From contig CAYYPK010000003.1 in NCBI GenBank assembly GCA_964473525.1, positions 62,001-126,000 of the forward strand: a stretch of DNA of 64,000 nucleotides, read 5' to 3'. The position numbers and the translations under genes were made by a program. Under the pieces are notes generated by a model, which was not told the origin of the DNA, did not search any database, and saw nothing but the letters and a program-made list of their open reading frames with translations. The DNA comes from GCA-2687025 sp964473525 (GTDB lineage Bacteria > Poribacteria > WGA-4E > GCA-2687025). Shown piece after piece: positions 24,888-33,977 of the stretch; position 1 is the stretch's first letter; the number at the start of each line of letters is the position of its first letter.

Positions 24888-25913
24888 ATGGCGGACGTTA
24901 CGTTCCCCGACGAGGCGTGGCACAGGTGCGACCCCGGCGATGTCGGGATGGACGCCGACAAGCTAGCGAGCGCGCGCGAGTGGCTCGACGACAACGCTCC
25001 CGATGGCGTTTACCGCGTCCTGATCGTGCGCCACGGTCGCATAGCCGCGGCATGGAACCGCGGTATCGAGGCGGACGCGTACCGACCCATCGCCTCTGCG
25101 GCGAAGTCGCTGTACTCAAGCGTCCTCGGCGCGGCCATCGCCGCCGGCGAGCTCTCCTCGGCAGACGAGAAGGTGGTGGCGCATTACCCGGAGATGATGG
25201 ACGTTCCCGACGGCAGCGGCCCCAAGGAAGGACGCTACGCGTTCGAGAAGGACCGCGACATTACGTTCCGCCAGCTCATATCCAACACCTCCGGGTACAT
25301 GAAGCCAGGCGAGCGACCGGGCGAAGTCTTCCACTACCAGACGTACGGCATGAACATCCTCACGCACTCGCTCGCCAAGATCCACGGGCGCTATGACGTG
25401 AGCGACCCGGAGGGATCGCCGGGGTTCAGCACGCTTATCGACGAATACATCGCTGACCGCATAGGCGCGGACCTGCGCTATACGCTCTCGAACTTCGCCC
25501 TCCACGACGACGCCCGTCTCGACATCTTCGGCTACTACTGCCAGGTCCACACGCGCCCGGTCGATTTCGCCCGTCTGGGATGGCTGTGGCTCAACGGCGG
25601 ACGCTGGGGCGACGCCCAGGTCGTACCCGAGGACTGGCTGACGGCGGCGACCTCAACGGCGCCGGACATCCTCGCGAACAGCCCGCCCGAAGAACACCAC
25701 TACGGGATGGGCTTCTGGACGAACGACAACGACCAACTCTGGCCTGGTCTCCCACGCTCTGGATTCAGCGCCAGCGGGGCAGGAGGCCACTACTGCTCCG
25801 TGTTCCCTGACGAGGACATCGTCGTCGTGCAGAACCCAGGCCCGCACGGCGGCTTCGACGGGCGCGGGAACCCAGAGCTGCTCCGGAGCGTACTCGCGGC
25901 CGTTCGCGCGTAG
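24888..25913 (+). CDS. Serine hydrolase of the beta-lactamase/penicillin-binding-protein fold
   Basis: A 341-residue protein of class C beta-lactamase/esterase type. S70-A-A-K73 is the SxxK nucleophile motif, the tyrosine region is FHYQTYGMNIL (about 148-158), and ASGAGGHYCSVFPDED near the end holds the third active-site strand. Such proteins act as esterases, D-amino-acid peptidases or lactamases; a resistance function should not be assumed. No signal peptide is seen. The start ATG 24888 follows GGAGG at about 12 bases; the upstream in-frame part from 24810 looks non-coding. It is divergent from 23843-24715. Confidence 0.82.
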   Translation: MADVTFPDEAWHRCDPGDVGMDADKLASAREWLDDNAPDGVYRVLIVRHGRIAAAWNRGIEADAYRPIASAAKSLYSSVLGAAIAAGELSSADEKVVAHYPEMMDVPDGSGPKEGRYAFEKDRDITFRQLISNTSGYMKPGERPGEVFHYQTYGMNILTHSLAKIHGRYDVSDPEGSPGFSTLIDEYIADRIGADLRYTLSNFALHDDARLDIFGYYCQVHTRPVDFARLGWLWLNGGRWGDAQVVPEDWLTAATSTAPDILANSPPEEHHYGMGFWTNDNDQLWPGLPRSGFSASGAGGHYCSVFPDEDIVVVQNPGPHGGFDGRGNPELLRSVLAAVRA

Positions 25914-26184
25914 GCTTGCGCGTGGCTCGCCTTGGGCGCGCCTAGCGCATTACGTGTTCCCCGCGCCTAACAACGCCGCTGCTGAAGGAGCGGTAATCGT
26001 TTGCGCCGATGCGGCGTCTAATAGGCGGCGCGGTAGTATGCTGGCTGCGTGGCTAGACGTTGCCGCTGCCGTTCGGCGCGGCTATACCTGATGCGGTCTT
26101 GCACCGCAGCATGCGAAGCGAACTACGCGCCTGACATGCACGGCGTGAGTGTCCAGTGACGGACAACCAGAAGAGGGTTATCAG

Positions 26185-26946
26185 ATGAAACGATGCGTTG
26201 TATTCGCCGTTGCGGCGGCGATGTTCGTGGTAGGTGGGCGAGCGCAAGCCGACCTCGCGGAAGGGCTCGTGATGTACCTCGGCTTCGACGAGGCGGGCGG
26301 AGATACCGCGACCGACGGCTCCGGAAACGGCAACGACGGCGACTTCGTCAGCGGCCCGGCGCGTGTCGACGGCAAATACGACGGTGGCGTTGAGTTCGAT
26401 GGCAGCAACTACATCGAAGTCGAGCACTCCGATAGCTTCATCATTGAGGACGAGATCACCATAGCGGACTGGATCAAGCCAGAGCTGGCCGGCAGCGAGT
26501 GGCAGGGGCTCATCACCAAGGGCCCAGACGCCAACGAGCAATTCGAGGTGCTCATCAACGCCAACGGCGCCTTCATACACACGGCGTGGCAGTTCGCCAA
26601 CGGACGACTGAACCACAACCGGGGCGACTTCGCCCCTGACGTATGGCAGCACTTCGCCGTCACATATGCCCCGGGCGCCTGGGATCTCTACGTTGACGGC
26701 GAACAGGTCGATACGCAGGCGAACGCCGATAGCGCCATGACGGTCGACCCGGACCCGCTCCTCATCGGCGAGGAACTCAACATGAGCCGGCTGTTCCAGG
26801 GCGTCATGGACGAGGCGGTCGTGTACAGCAGGGCGTTGAGCGAGGACGAGATCAACGAGCTCATGGAGGGACTGGCTGCCGCGCTGCCGGTACGTCCAGC
26901 AGGCAAGGTCGCGACAGCTTGGGGCGCCCTGAAGAGCACGCGCTAG
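26185..26946 (+). CDS. Secreted LamG-domain protein with GK-AW tail
   Basis: A 253-residue protein with signal peptide MKRCVVFAVAAAMFVVGGRA and one LamG (concanavalin-like) domain: LVMYLGFDEAGGDTATDGSG, GNDGDFVSGPARVDGKYDGG, ITIADWIKP, WQHFAVTYAPGAWDLYVDG and MDEAVVYSRALSEDEINELM, all standard for the Laminin_G_3 pattern. It ends LPVRPAGKVATAWGALKSTR, the signature common to six proteins here. Such proteins bind glycans or surfaces. ATG 26185 has AAGAGGG upstream. A strong hairpin follows. Confidence 0.88.
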   Translation: MKRCVVFAVAAAMFVVGGRAQADLAEGLVMYLGFDEAGGDTATDGSGNGNDGDFVSGPARVDGKYDGGVEFDGSNYIEVEHSDSFIIEDEITIADWIKPELAGSEWQGLITKGPDANEQFEVLINANGAFIHTAWQFANGRLNHNRGDFAPDVWQHFAVTYAPGAWDLYVDGEQVDTQANADSAMTVDPDPLLIGEELNMSRLFQGVMDEAVVYSRALSEDEINELMEGLAAALPVRPAGKVATAWGALKSTR

Positions 26947-26965
26947 CTTCTCGACTGCACTACGC

Positions 26966-26996
26966 AACGGCGGCGCTGTCAGTCAGCGCCGCCGTT
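26966..26996. terminator. Bidirectional hairpin between convergent genes
   Basis: AACGGCGGCGCTG (26966-26978) and CAGCGCCGCCGTT (26984-26996) pair perfectly over 13 bases around a TCAGT loop. It lies between the LamG gene and the convergent M14 gene and would serve both strands. The T tract is short. Confidence 0.8.
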
Positions 26997-27007
26997 GTCG
27001 CGTACAC

Positions 27008-28753
27008 TCACCGCAGCGTACCGCTCGCCCGGACGCCGTCAGCCTTGTCCGCCTCGTACATGACCGTCACGTCGCCTGATCCCACGACGATCCACGCCAC
27101 TTCGACCCGCCCGCGCGACGGCACTCCGTACTCGAGCCTGATGGGGTTCGGGTGATCGTCCGTCAGGTCGATGCGCGCGTCGCGCCAACGGTCGCTCACA
27201 CGCCCTCCGGCTACCACCTCGACGTCGCTCCCAGAGATAGTGACACGATCCGGTATGCCGATGCCCTTGTCGCCCGACAGCGCGGATCGTGTCGGCATCG
27301 CCCGCGTGTTGCGGAAGGCGGCCCGGACCCGCCACACCCCTTCGCCCACCGGCTCGATGCGCAGCGGCTCCGCCTCCAGTTCCGCGATCTCCTCGGCGTG
27401 CAGCACGCAGAACATGGCGTTGCGGTGCGACATCTCCTCGATCATGAACGACGGCGCGACACGTCCGTGCTCCCGCTTGTGGCCGCCGATCTCGATATCG
27501 CCGTACAGCGGATGCCGCGCGGCCTCCCAGGGCACACGCACATCATCGAGCAGCACGTGGTCAACGAATTCGTCACGCTGCGCGCCGCTCGGCCAGTCCT
27601 GCGAGTTGTAGTACTGCTTCGCGGACCACAGCTCGTTCGAGTACGTGAAGATCCCGAGGCCCTCGTACGCCCAGGTGAACGCCCCGTGGGTCGTGTACAG
27701 ATCGCTCCAGATGACGAGATACCGGTAGAACGGCAGCAGCTTCTCGCCATCACGCGCTATCTCGTCGTACACGCGCACGTCCGCCGCGGGGTAATTCACC
27801 GTCTTCGACCCGGGACCACGCAGGATCATCCCGCCGGTGTTGTGGAACGACTGCACCGCGGCGACGTTGGGGTGGTCCAGAAGGTACATGGCGACGGCGC
27901 GCGTCTCGGGGTTGGAGAGCGGATACTCCCCAGCTCCGCCCTGGATATGGGGCGGTTGCCAGTCACTCGGCCAGTTGCGGTTCATGTCGTAGAACCCGGG
28001 GCCGTCCTCGTTGACGCGGCCGTCGCCGTCGTTGTCGATGCCCTCGCCGCCCAGCATCACATAGTCGCCCTGCTGGTCGCCGGTGACGTGTTCCATGACG
28101 CGCGGGTCGTCGCGATTCACGCGGTGCGTGCCCGTGCCCAGCGGCACACGCTTGCGCATGGACGTGATCTCGCCGTCGCCGTTCATGTCATCGTAGCCGT
28201 CCTCGTCGAAGAGACCGTCGCGGTCGTCGTCGCGAGGCTTCTGGCTGGATCTCGACGAGTGCTGCGTGTTGGGCTCGTGGAACCAGTAGTCGCGCCCGTC
28301 CGGGTTTTGCGAAGGCAGGATGTAGAATACGCGCCGGTCCAACAACGCGCGCGCGCGTTCGTTCGTGTCGTACTTCTCGAGCAGCCACCACGCGAGGTAC
28401 AGCGCCGCCTCCGCTCCCTGCACCTCGTTGCCGTGGACGTTCCCGTCTACCCACATGCCGACCTTGTCGCGGTCGTTCCCCGTCGCCTGGTTCGTCAGAG
28501 CCATGACCCGCATGGCGCGTCCCTCGTACGTCCTACCGATGTCCTCTAGCGTCACGAAGTCGGGATAGGCGGCCCGAAGACGGGCCATGATGCCGAGGAG
28601 TTCGGCGTAGTCGTAGTAGCGGTTCCAGGCGATCTCCACGTTCGGGGAGAGGCGTCCTCCCTGCGCGCTGACCGGTTGGGCGGCGAGACACATCGCGCTC
28701 ACGGCGACGGCAACGGCGACCGCGGAGCGGAAGCGCGTATCCAGGAAGGTCAT
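27008..28753 (-). CDS. Secreted M14 zinc carboxypeptidase
   Basis: A 581-residue protein with a signal peptide after MTFLDTRFRS. The zinc ligands H107 and E110 (VHGNEVQG) and the later His in SFHNTGGMILRG are present, with E in TYSNELW as the catalytic glutamate. Between them lies an insert rich in D-x-D-x-D-G runs (DDDRDGLFDEDG, DMNGDGEI, DNDGDGRVNEDG) that looks like a calcium-binding thrombospondin-3 or EF-hand-like region. The C-terminal 120 residues are a strand-rich domain. The start ATG 28753 has GGAGG upstream and overlaps the stop of the upstream paralog as ATGA. It probably removes C-terminal residues from peptides outside the cell. Confidence 0.9.
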   Translation of the reverse strand: MTFLDTRFRSAVAVAVAVSAMCLAAQPVSAQGGRLSPNVEIAWNRYYDYAELLGIMARLRAAYPDFVTLEDIGRTYEGRAMRVMALTNQATGNDRDKVGMWVDGNVHGNEVQGAEAALYLAWWLLEKYDTNERARALLDRRVFYILPSQNPDGRDYWFHEPNTQHSSRSSQKPRDDDRDGLFDEDGYDDMNGDGEITSMRKRVPLGTGTHRVNRDDPRVMEHVTGDQQGDYVMLGGEGIDNDGDGRVNEDGPGFYDMNRNWPSDWQPPHIQGGAGEYPLSNPETRAVAMYLLDHPNVAAVQSFHNTGGMILRGPGSKTVNYPAADVRVYDEIARDGEKLLPFYRYLVIWSDLYTTHGAFTWAYEGLGIFTYSNELWSAKQYYNSQDWPSGAQRDEFVDHVLLDDVRVPWEAARHPLYGDIEIGGHKREHGRVAPSFMIEEMSHRNAMFCVLHAEEIAELEAEPLRIEPVGEGVWRVRAAFRNTRAMPTRSALSGDKGIGIPDRVTISGSDVEVVAGGRVSDRWRDARIDLTDDHPNPIRLEYGVPSRGRVEVAWIVVGSGDVTVMYEADKADGVRASGTLR

Positions 28754-30447
28754 CGGCTTGCCTCCAGTTCCATCACCGCTGCGCCAGCGGCCTGCGATAC
28801 GGCGCGCAGCCGTGCGTCCGGGAGGCCTCGCGGCACTCGATATAGCCATCTGAAGTCGCGACTGTCACCACGCCCCAGGAGCCGATATACGACGTGCGCG
28901 CTCCTACCGGCGACGAGCTCTGCGCCGTCCGGCAGGTCGATGAGGACGCGGATGGGCAGTGGTCGCCCCGTGCGCTCGCCCATCGCCGTCACCGTCGGTA
29001 GCAAGCGGCCGTTCATGAGCGTGGCCCGGGCGTCGAACAGCCGATCCGCCACTTCCGCCACTTCGACCTTCACCCACTCGATGCGGGGTAGGTCGTCCGC
29101 CAGCGACTCTACGAACGCGGCGCAGCGATCCACCAGCTCGGGTATGGTCGACGCGGGTGGGTTGTGCAGCGTCAACGGTAGCCACCCGCCGATCTCGACA
29201 TCGCCAAGGTCGGGGTGCGTGTAGGGGGACCACGTCGCGAACGCGGCGCCATTGTACGTGGCGTCGTTCCAGGCGAGCAGCTTCGCCTCGTCCGACGGGG
29301 TCGGGTTGCTGTCGCCGTCCGATTCCGCCTCGCCCTCCGCTTCGTCTGGGCCTGGATCACCGTCGTCGGACTCGTCGTCCGGGGGGTCGAGTGGCGGAGA
29401 CCACAGCGCGCTCTCTACGACCAGGGCGCCGTACTGGAAGTACGCCCAGTCGGCGAAGCCACCGGCGCCGTGTTCCGCGCCTTGCGGCTTCTGGTCAGAC
29501 CCCTCCCACAGTCTCTCGCCGAGGATGCGAAGCACGCGCGCGTCGTCCGCAAGCGGCTCCGTCGAGTCCGGGTCGGCGTCATCGCCGCCGTCGGCTGGTT
29601 CTGCCGTGTTGTCCTCGGCCCCAAGGACGATGACGGTGGAGATGTTGGGGTGGCCCAGCATGAATTCTATGAGTCCGTGCGACTCGGGTTCGCTCAACTG
29701 GAACGGCCCGGCGTCCCGCGCGTGTTCGCGCCACCGGTGAGGCCAGTTGGCTTCGAGGCGTACGCCGCCAACCCCGTCCTCGTTCATTAGACGATCCGAG
29801 TCGTTGTCGACGCCTTCGGTCATCAGTCTGTACCCGCCCGCTTCACCCTTTGCGGGGTCCGCTTCAACCATGGCGCGTTGGTCGGTCTCATCCCGCCACC
29901 AAGCGCCAGTCGGGTCGGCGACGCGCATTTGCAGGACCATTCCGTCCTCGTTGATGTCCTCGGCGGGGTCTTCATCGGTGCGGCCGTCGCGATCGTCGTC
30001 GACGGGCCAACCGCGCCAGGGGCTCTCTCCCGCGAAGGCGTGGGCCGCGCCGTCCGGGTTCGCGACCGGCACGATATAGACAGACGCCGCCTGAGCGATG
30101 GAGGCGTCCGCTTGGAGCAAGCGTTCCAGAAGGCCTAGCGCGACCTGCGAGGCGATCGGGCGGTCGCCGTCCGGGTCCGCGACGATGAGCACGCCGGGAC
30201 GCCCGGGCGTCTCTTCCTCGCCGATCGACACGACATAGAGACCGCGACCTTCGTCCGTGCGAGCGACTTCATGCGTTCGCGCGTTCGCCGACGTTGCGAC
30301 GAGCGCCTGCGCGCGACTGACGACGTCGTCTGGCGCGAGGTAGCCAGCGGGCGGCGGCTCCGCAGCGGCGCTTACGCGAGACCACGACGCGCACAGCAGC
30401 AACGCAACCCACGCGCCACACGCGCGGGAGCGAGATCGTCTCCGCAT
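28750..30447 (-). CDS. Secreted M14-like pseudopeptidase (catalytic residues lost)
   Basis: A 565-residue paralog of the next gene. It keeps the signal peptide, the fold outline (VYIVPVANPDGAAHAF), the D-rich calcium-like insert (VDDDRDGRTDEDPAEDINED) and the C-terminal domain, but the zinc motif HxxE is replaced: DPDGDRPIASQ stands where the partner has VDGNVHGNEVQG, and the distal His region reads VLGAEDNTAEP. Residues about 350-390 are an acidic linker. It is therefore unlikely to cleave peptides and may regulate or chaperone its coupled partner, or bind ligand. It is the first gene of the pair and overlaps it by four bases. Confidence 0.8.
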   Translation of the reverse strand: MRRRSRSRACGAWVALLLCASWSRVSAAAEPPPAGYLAPDDVVSRAQALVATSANARTHEVARTDEGRGLYVVSIGEEETPGRPGVLIVADPDGDRPIASQVALGLLERLLQADASIAQAASVYIVPVANPDGAAHAFAGESPWRGWPVDDDRDGRTDEDPAEDINEDGMVLQMRVADPTGAWWRDETDQRAMVEADPAKGEAGGYRLMTEGVDNDSDRLMNEDGVGGVRLEANWPHRWREHARDAGPFQLSEPESHGLIEFMLGHPNISTVIVLGAEDNTAEPADGGDDADPDSTEPLADDARVLRILGERLWEGSDQKPQGAEHGAGGFADWAYFQYGALVVESALWSPPLDPPDDESDDGDPGPDEAEGEAESDGDSNPTPSDEAKLLAWNDATYNGAAFATWSPYTHPDLGDVEIGGWLPLTLHNPPASTIPELVDRCAAFVESLADDLPRIEWVKVEVAEVADRLFDARATLMNGRLLPTVTAMGERTGRPLPIRVLIDLPDGAELVAGRSAHVVYRLLGRGDSRDFRWLYRVPRGLPDARLRAVSQAAGAAVMELEASR

Positions 30448-30578
30448 GGTAGACTCCAGTTGGGCATGGACCTGTCCTCAGGTCCGAGCGAGCAATATCA
30501 CATGGACGACATGATGCCGCAACGGCGTGCTGTAATACCGACGTACGCAGGCTCCGCCTCAGCGTGGGACGCAGTCGT

Positions 30579-31181
30579 ATGATCGTGGGTATCGCCGGGG
30601 GATCCGGCGCGGGCAAGACGACCTTCGTGCAGCGCCTGGTGGACGCGCTGCCGCCGAACTCCACGACGGTTCTGAGCCACGATGCGTACTACCGCGACCT
30701 GGGACATCTGCCAGCCGAGGACCGCGCGCGCGCGAATTTCGACCACCCAGACGCGCTGGAGACGGACCTGCTGGTCGAGCACATCAACGCGCTTCGTCAG
30801 GGCCGCGCGGCATGCGTGCCGACCTACGACTTCGTGGCGCACACGCGCGGTGACACGACGACTCGCGTGAAACCAACGGCCACCGTGATTGTGGAGGGCA
30901 TCCTGCTGCTCGCCCACGAGCGATTGCGCGCCGCGCTTGATCTGGCTGTCTACATCGACGTCGAGGACGACGCGCGCCTCGCCCGCCGCCTGGAGCGGGA
31001 CATCGCGGAGCGGGGCAGGTCGCTGGAATCGTGCGTTCGCCAGTGGCGCGACACGGTGCGCCCAATGCACGACGCGTTCGTTCGTCCGAGCATCGCGCAC
31101 GCCGACATCATCGTGCCGCACGGCGGGCACAACGCGGCGGCCGCGCGCACGATCGCGGCGTACGTCGTGCGGAGCGGCTAG
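30579..31181 (+). CDS. udk: Uridine kinase
   Basis: A 200-residue P-loop kinase. GIAGGSGAGKTT is Walker A, LSHDAYYRDL and FDHPDALE the uridine-kinase substrate motifs, VIVEGILLLAHERL the second signature, and RRLERDIAERGRS the lid. It phosphorylates uridine and cytidine to the monophosphates in pyrimidine salvage. The start is ATG 30579; GTG 30564 is possible but has poor ribosome-binding sequence. It is divergent from the M14 pair over 130 bases that should hold both promoters. Confidence 0.9.
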   Translation: MIVGIAGGSGAGKTTFVQRLVDALPPNSTTVLSHDAYYRDLGHLPAEDRARANFDHPDALETDLLVEHINALRQGRAACVPTYDFVAHTRGDTTTRVKPTATVIVEGILLLAHERLRAALDLAVYIDVEDDARLARRLERDIAERGRSLESCVRQWRDTVRPMHDAFVRPSIAHADIIVPHGGHNAAAARTIAAYVVRSG

Positions 31182-31205
31182 GCGTTGGCCCTGCGGCGTC
31201 CTCGT

Positions 31206-31700
31206 CTACCTAAGCCCAACGAGCTCGCGGACGCGCTGCGCAACGGTGCGCCGGCCGGCGTCCAGAGGTCGGTCGTCGAGCAGCTCTCTAACGTGATCGG
31301 TGGCCTCATGTACGCTGCCTTCCGCGGAGGCCGACAGACTCGCGTGCAGCTCACAGGACACGGCGGGTACCATCACCTGCCAGGCGTCGGGGCGACGGCC
31401 GTGCCGCGCCCGGAACAGGGCGAGGAGGGACGCCGGCGAGTTGACGTAGTGCGTGGCTCCAGGCGCGCTGACGTCCTCGACGCGTGTCACGCGCACGGGG
31501 TCGCCCACATCGCCATCGTAGGCGCCGACGAAGATGACCATGTCCACGTCGACCATCGCCTCGGCGTGCGCCCGTGTGAGATGGTCGACGCTGTACGTCC
31601 ACACGCCTGGCATCTCGAACAGTGCGATCGCTTCCGCCACGGCGCGTCCCGCAGCTCGATCGCCACGAATGTTGCTCCCGTAACCTATGACCATCGCCAT
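31206..31700 (-). CDS. Hydrogenase-maturation-type (M52) protease-like protein
   Basis: A 164-residue protein beginning MAMVIGYGSNIRGDRAAGRA, which is the GxGN-x-RGDDG-x-G start of HycI/HoxW-type endopeptidases that trim the C-terminus of NiFe-hydrogenase large subunits. The rest has VDHLTRAHAEAMVDVDMVIF and VSAPGATHYVNSP in the right order. The canonical second Asp of RGDD is Arg here. No hydrogenase gene lies in the window, so a different peptide or protein target is possible. The start ATG 31700 has GGGAG upstream. It converges on udk. Confidence 0.7.
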   Translation of the reverse strand: MAMVIGYGSNIRGDRAAGRAVAEAIALFEMPGVWTYSVDHLTRAHAEAMVDVDMVIFVGAYDGDVGDPVRVTRVEDVSAPGATHYVNSPASLLALFRARHGRRPDAWQVMVPAVSCELHASLSASAEGSVHEATDHVRELLDDRPLDAGRRTVAQRVRELVGLR

Positions 31701-31853
31701 GATGTGCTCCCGGCGTGCGTCGGTCGGCTCTGTACCAGTAATAGGCCCGTATTGCGTGACGCCCAAGCTGCCGCTACGCCTCATACTCGCGCGGGCGGCG
31801 GCGGCGTCGTAAACTCCCCCGGCGCGGCACGGCATACCCGGGGAGGAATACGC

Positions 31854-32951
31854 GTGGGGAGTGACATTGCGGTGGCCGTCGTTGGCCTGGGCTTCGGGGC
31901 GTCATGGGTTCCGGTGTACAGGGACCATCCGGCGGTGTCCGAGGTCGCCATCTGCGACACGAACGCCGACCTGCTGGCCAGCGTCGCCGACCGTCACGGC
32001 GTCGCCACGACGTTCGAGCGGTACGACGACCTGCTAGCCACGGGACGCTTTGACGCGGTGCACCTTCTGACGCCCATCCCGCTGCATGTCGAGCAGACGC
32101 TTGGCGCGCTTGGCGCCGACGTGCATTGCGCCTGTGCGATACCCATGGCGATGAGCATGCCGGAGATCGACCGGGTCATTGCGGCGGAACGCGCGTCGGA
32201 CGCGCGCTTCATGCTGATGGAGACGGCGGTCTACTCCAACTCCGCGCTTTACGTGCGTGAACTCGCCGACTCGGGGGCGCTCGGGGAGTTGCAGTTCCTG
32301 CGGTGCGCCCACTACCAGAACATGGAGGGATGGCCCGACTACTGGAAGGGGCTGCCGCCGATGTACTACTCGACGCACGCCCTCGGCCCGGTTCTCTCGG
32401 TCGCCGGACGTCCCGCGGCCAGCGTGCGGTGCCTCGGGTCGGGACACCTACCGGCGGATCTGACCGGCGAATACGACAACCCCTACCCCATACAGACGGC
32501 GTTGGTACAGCTGCACGATTCCCCGGTCGTGTGCGAAGCGACGCGTTGCCTGTCTCAGATGACGCGCGGATTCCAGGAGCGGTTCGACGTGTATGGCGAC
32601 CGCATGGGCTTCGAGTGGCCGCAGGTCGACGGCGAGGAGCCGGTTGTGTACGAGGCGGACGCTGGTCCCATGCCGGAGGGCCGCAGGGGCAGGAAGGTGC
32701 GGAGGCGACGCGTGACGCTCCCCGACTTCGCTGACCGCGTGCCCGAGGAGCTGAGGACGCACATCCGCGGCGGCGCGGGCGGGAACTTCCGACCGCACAT
32801 GGTCCACGAGTTCGTGTCTTCCATCCTCGAGCGGCGCGCGCCGCTCATCGGAGCCGCGGTCGCGGCGAATTGGACCGCGGTGGGGATCGGCGCACACGAG
32901 TCCGCGATGCGAGACGGCGCGCCTGTCTCCATCCCACCCTTCGGAACATGA
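31854..32951 (+). CDS. Gfo/Idh/MocA family protein lacking the catalytic lysine
   Basis: A 365-residue protein of full Gfo/Idh/MocA length. The Rossmann part is clear (VAVVGLGFGASWVPVYRDHP, CDTNADLLASVADRHGV, VHLLTPIPLHVEQTLGAL), and the second domain includes FMLMETAVYSNSALYVREL. The usual EKP motif, whose Lys contacts nicotinamide and substrate, is replaced by A95-I96-P97. The protein may therefore not be an oxidoreductase of the standard kind. GTG 31854 has GGGAGGA upstream. The stop overlaps the start of the APH kinase by four bases as ATGA, pointing to joint function. Confidence 0.8.
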   Translation: MGSDIAVAVVGLGFGASWVPVYRDHPAVSEVAICDTNADLLASVADRHGVATTFERYDDLLATGRFDAVHLLTPIPLHVEQTLGALGADVHCACAIPMAMSMPEIDRVIAAERASDARFMLMETAVYSNSALYVRELADSGALGELQFLRCAHYQNMEGWPDYWKGLPPMYYSTHALGPVLSVAGRPAASVRCLGSGHLPADLTGEYDNPYPIQTALVQLHDSPVVCEATRCLSQMTRGFQERFDVYGDRMGFEWPQVDGEEPVVYEADAGPMPEGRRGRKVRRRRVTLPDFADRVPEELRTHIRGGAGGNFRPHMVHEFVSSILERRAPLIGAAVAANWTAVGIGAHESAMRDGAPVSIPPFGT

Positions 32952-33955
32952 ACGCCACCTTCCCCGTGCGGTCTTCGGTAGCGGACCAGGACGCGTTGGG
33001 CAAGTGGGCGGAGACCTCCTACGGCCTCGCCGCGCCTGTGAGGTGTCGGTTCCAGCGGCGCAGTATGAGCGACGCGTACCACCTCGACGCTGGGCCGGAC
33101 GCCTACTACCTCAAGGTGTACAGCCCTGGGCGGCACGACCGCGGAGCCATCGGGGCGGAGCTCCAACTGCTGCGTGAGCTGCGCGAGCGGGGAGTCCGGG
33201 TGGTGGAACCGATCGCGAAGCTAGACGGCGAATATGCGACCACGCTGCCGATGCCCGAGGGGCCTCGTGAGGCGGCGCTGTTCCGCGCGATTGTTGGCGG
33301 CGAGGTGCGTGAGGAGGACGAGGAACACAGCGCCGCGTTCGGCGAGCTGCTCGCCCACGTGCACGTCGCGGCCGACCAGTTGGGCAGCGGGTACGCACGC
33401 TGGAGTCTTGACGAGGAGCGCCTCATCCACGAGCCCGTCGACCTGCTGGCAACGCATCTCACGCATCGCCCCGACGACGTCGCGTTCCTGCGGACCATCG
33501 GAGCCGAACTCGCCGACGAGTTGTGTCGCCTGCTGCCCAAGGCGTTGCCGCAATACGGCTTGTGTCACGGCGACGCGCACGCCGGCAACGCCCTGATCGC
33601 CGACGACGGCCGGCTCGTCCTGTACGACTTCGACAGCGCGGGCTATGGTTGGCGTGCCCTGGACATCGGCGCGTACGTCGTCAGCTACGACTGGATGGAC
33701 CTGTCGGCGGACATGAAGCGCAAGAAAGAACGCATCCTTGCCGCGCTCCTTAGCGGCTACACCCGCGTGCGCCCTATGGAAGCGGCGGAGCTGGCCGCGA
33801 TCGAGCTGTCCGAACCCGTCCGACACCTCGACCTCCTGGGCCTCGGGGTGCGGTACGCGGCTCAGCGGGACGGCATTGGATGGTTGGATGACGACTTCCT
33901 CGACGAGCACATCGGGTACCTACGCCGGTGGCGCAACGAGTACCGGACCCTGTAG
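32948..33955 (+). CDS. APH-family phosphotransferase
   Basis: A 335-residue kinase-like protein of the homoserine-kinase-II/SrkA branch. AYYLKVYSPGRHDRG carries the ATP lysine, the catalytic loop is LCHGDAHAGNALI and the metal motif VLYDFDSAGYGWRALDIGAY. Phosphorylation of a small molecule is expected. It is coupled through ATGA to the preceding Gfo/Idh-type gene; such pairs could handle a sugar or amino-alcohol, but the substrate is unknown. Confidence 0.85.
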   Translation: MNATFPVRSSVADQDALGKWAETSYGLAAPVRCRFQRRSMSDAYHLDAGPDAYYLKVYSPGRHDRGAIGAELQLLRELRERGVRVVEPIAKLDGEYATTLPMPEGPREAALFRAIVGGEVREEDEEHSAAFGELLAHVHVAADQLGSGYARWSLDEERLIHEPVDLLATHLTHRPDDVAFLRTIGAELADELCRLLPKALPQYGLCHGDAHAGNALIADDGRLVLYDFDSAGYGWRALDIGAYVVSYDWMDLSADMKRKKERILAALLSGYTRVRPMEAAELAAIELSEPVRHLDLLGLGVRYAAQRDGIGWLDDDFLDEHIGYLRRWRNEYRTL

Positions 33956-33977
33956 GGGCCGGTATAGGGAGATGAGT

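Noticed and set aside
24888..25913. Antibiotic-resistance beta-lactamase
   Set aside because: SxxK is shared with many esterases and peptidases, there is no signal peptide, and no resistance context.
27152..28549. 465-codon plus-strand open frame
   Set aside because: Lies wholly antisense to the M14 peptidase, is dominated by Val/Arg/His typical of GC-rich antisense frames, and shows no domain.
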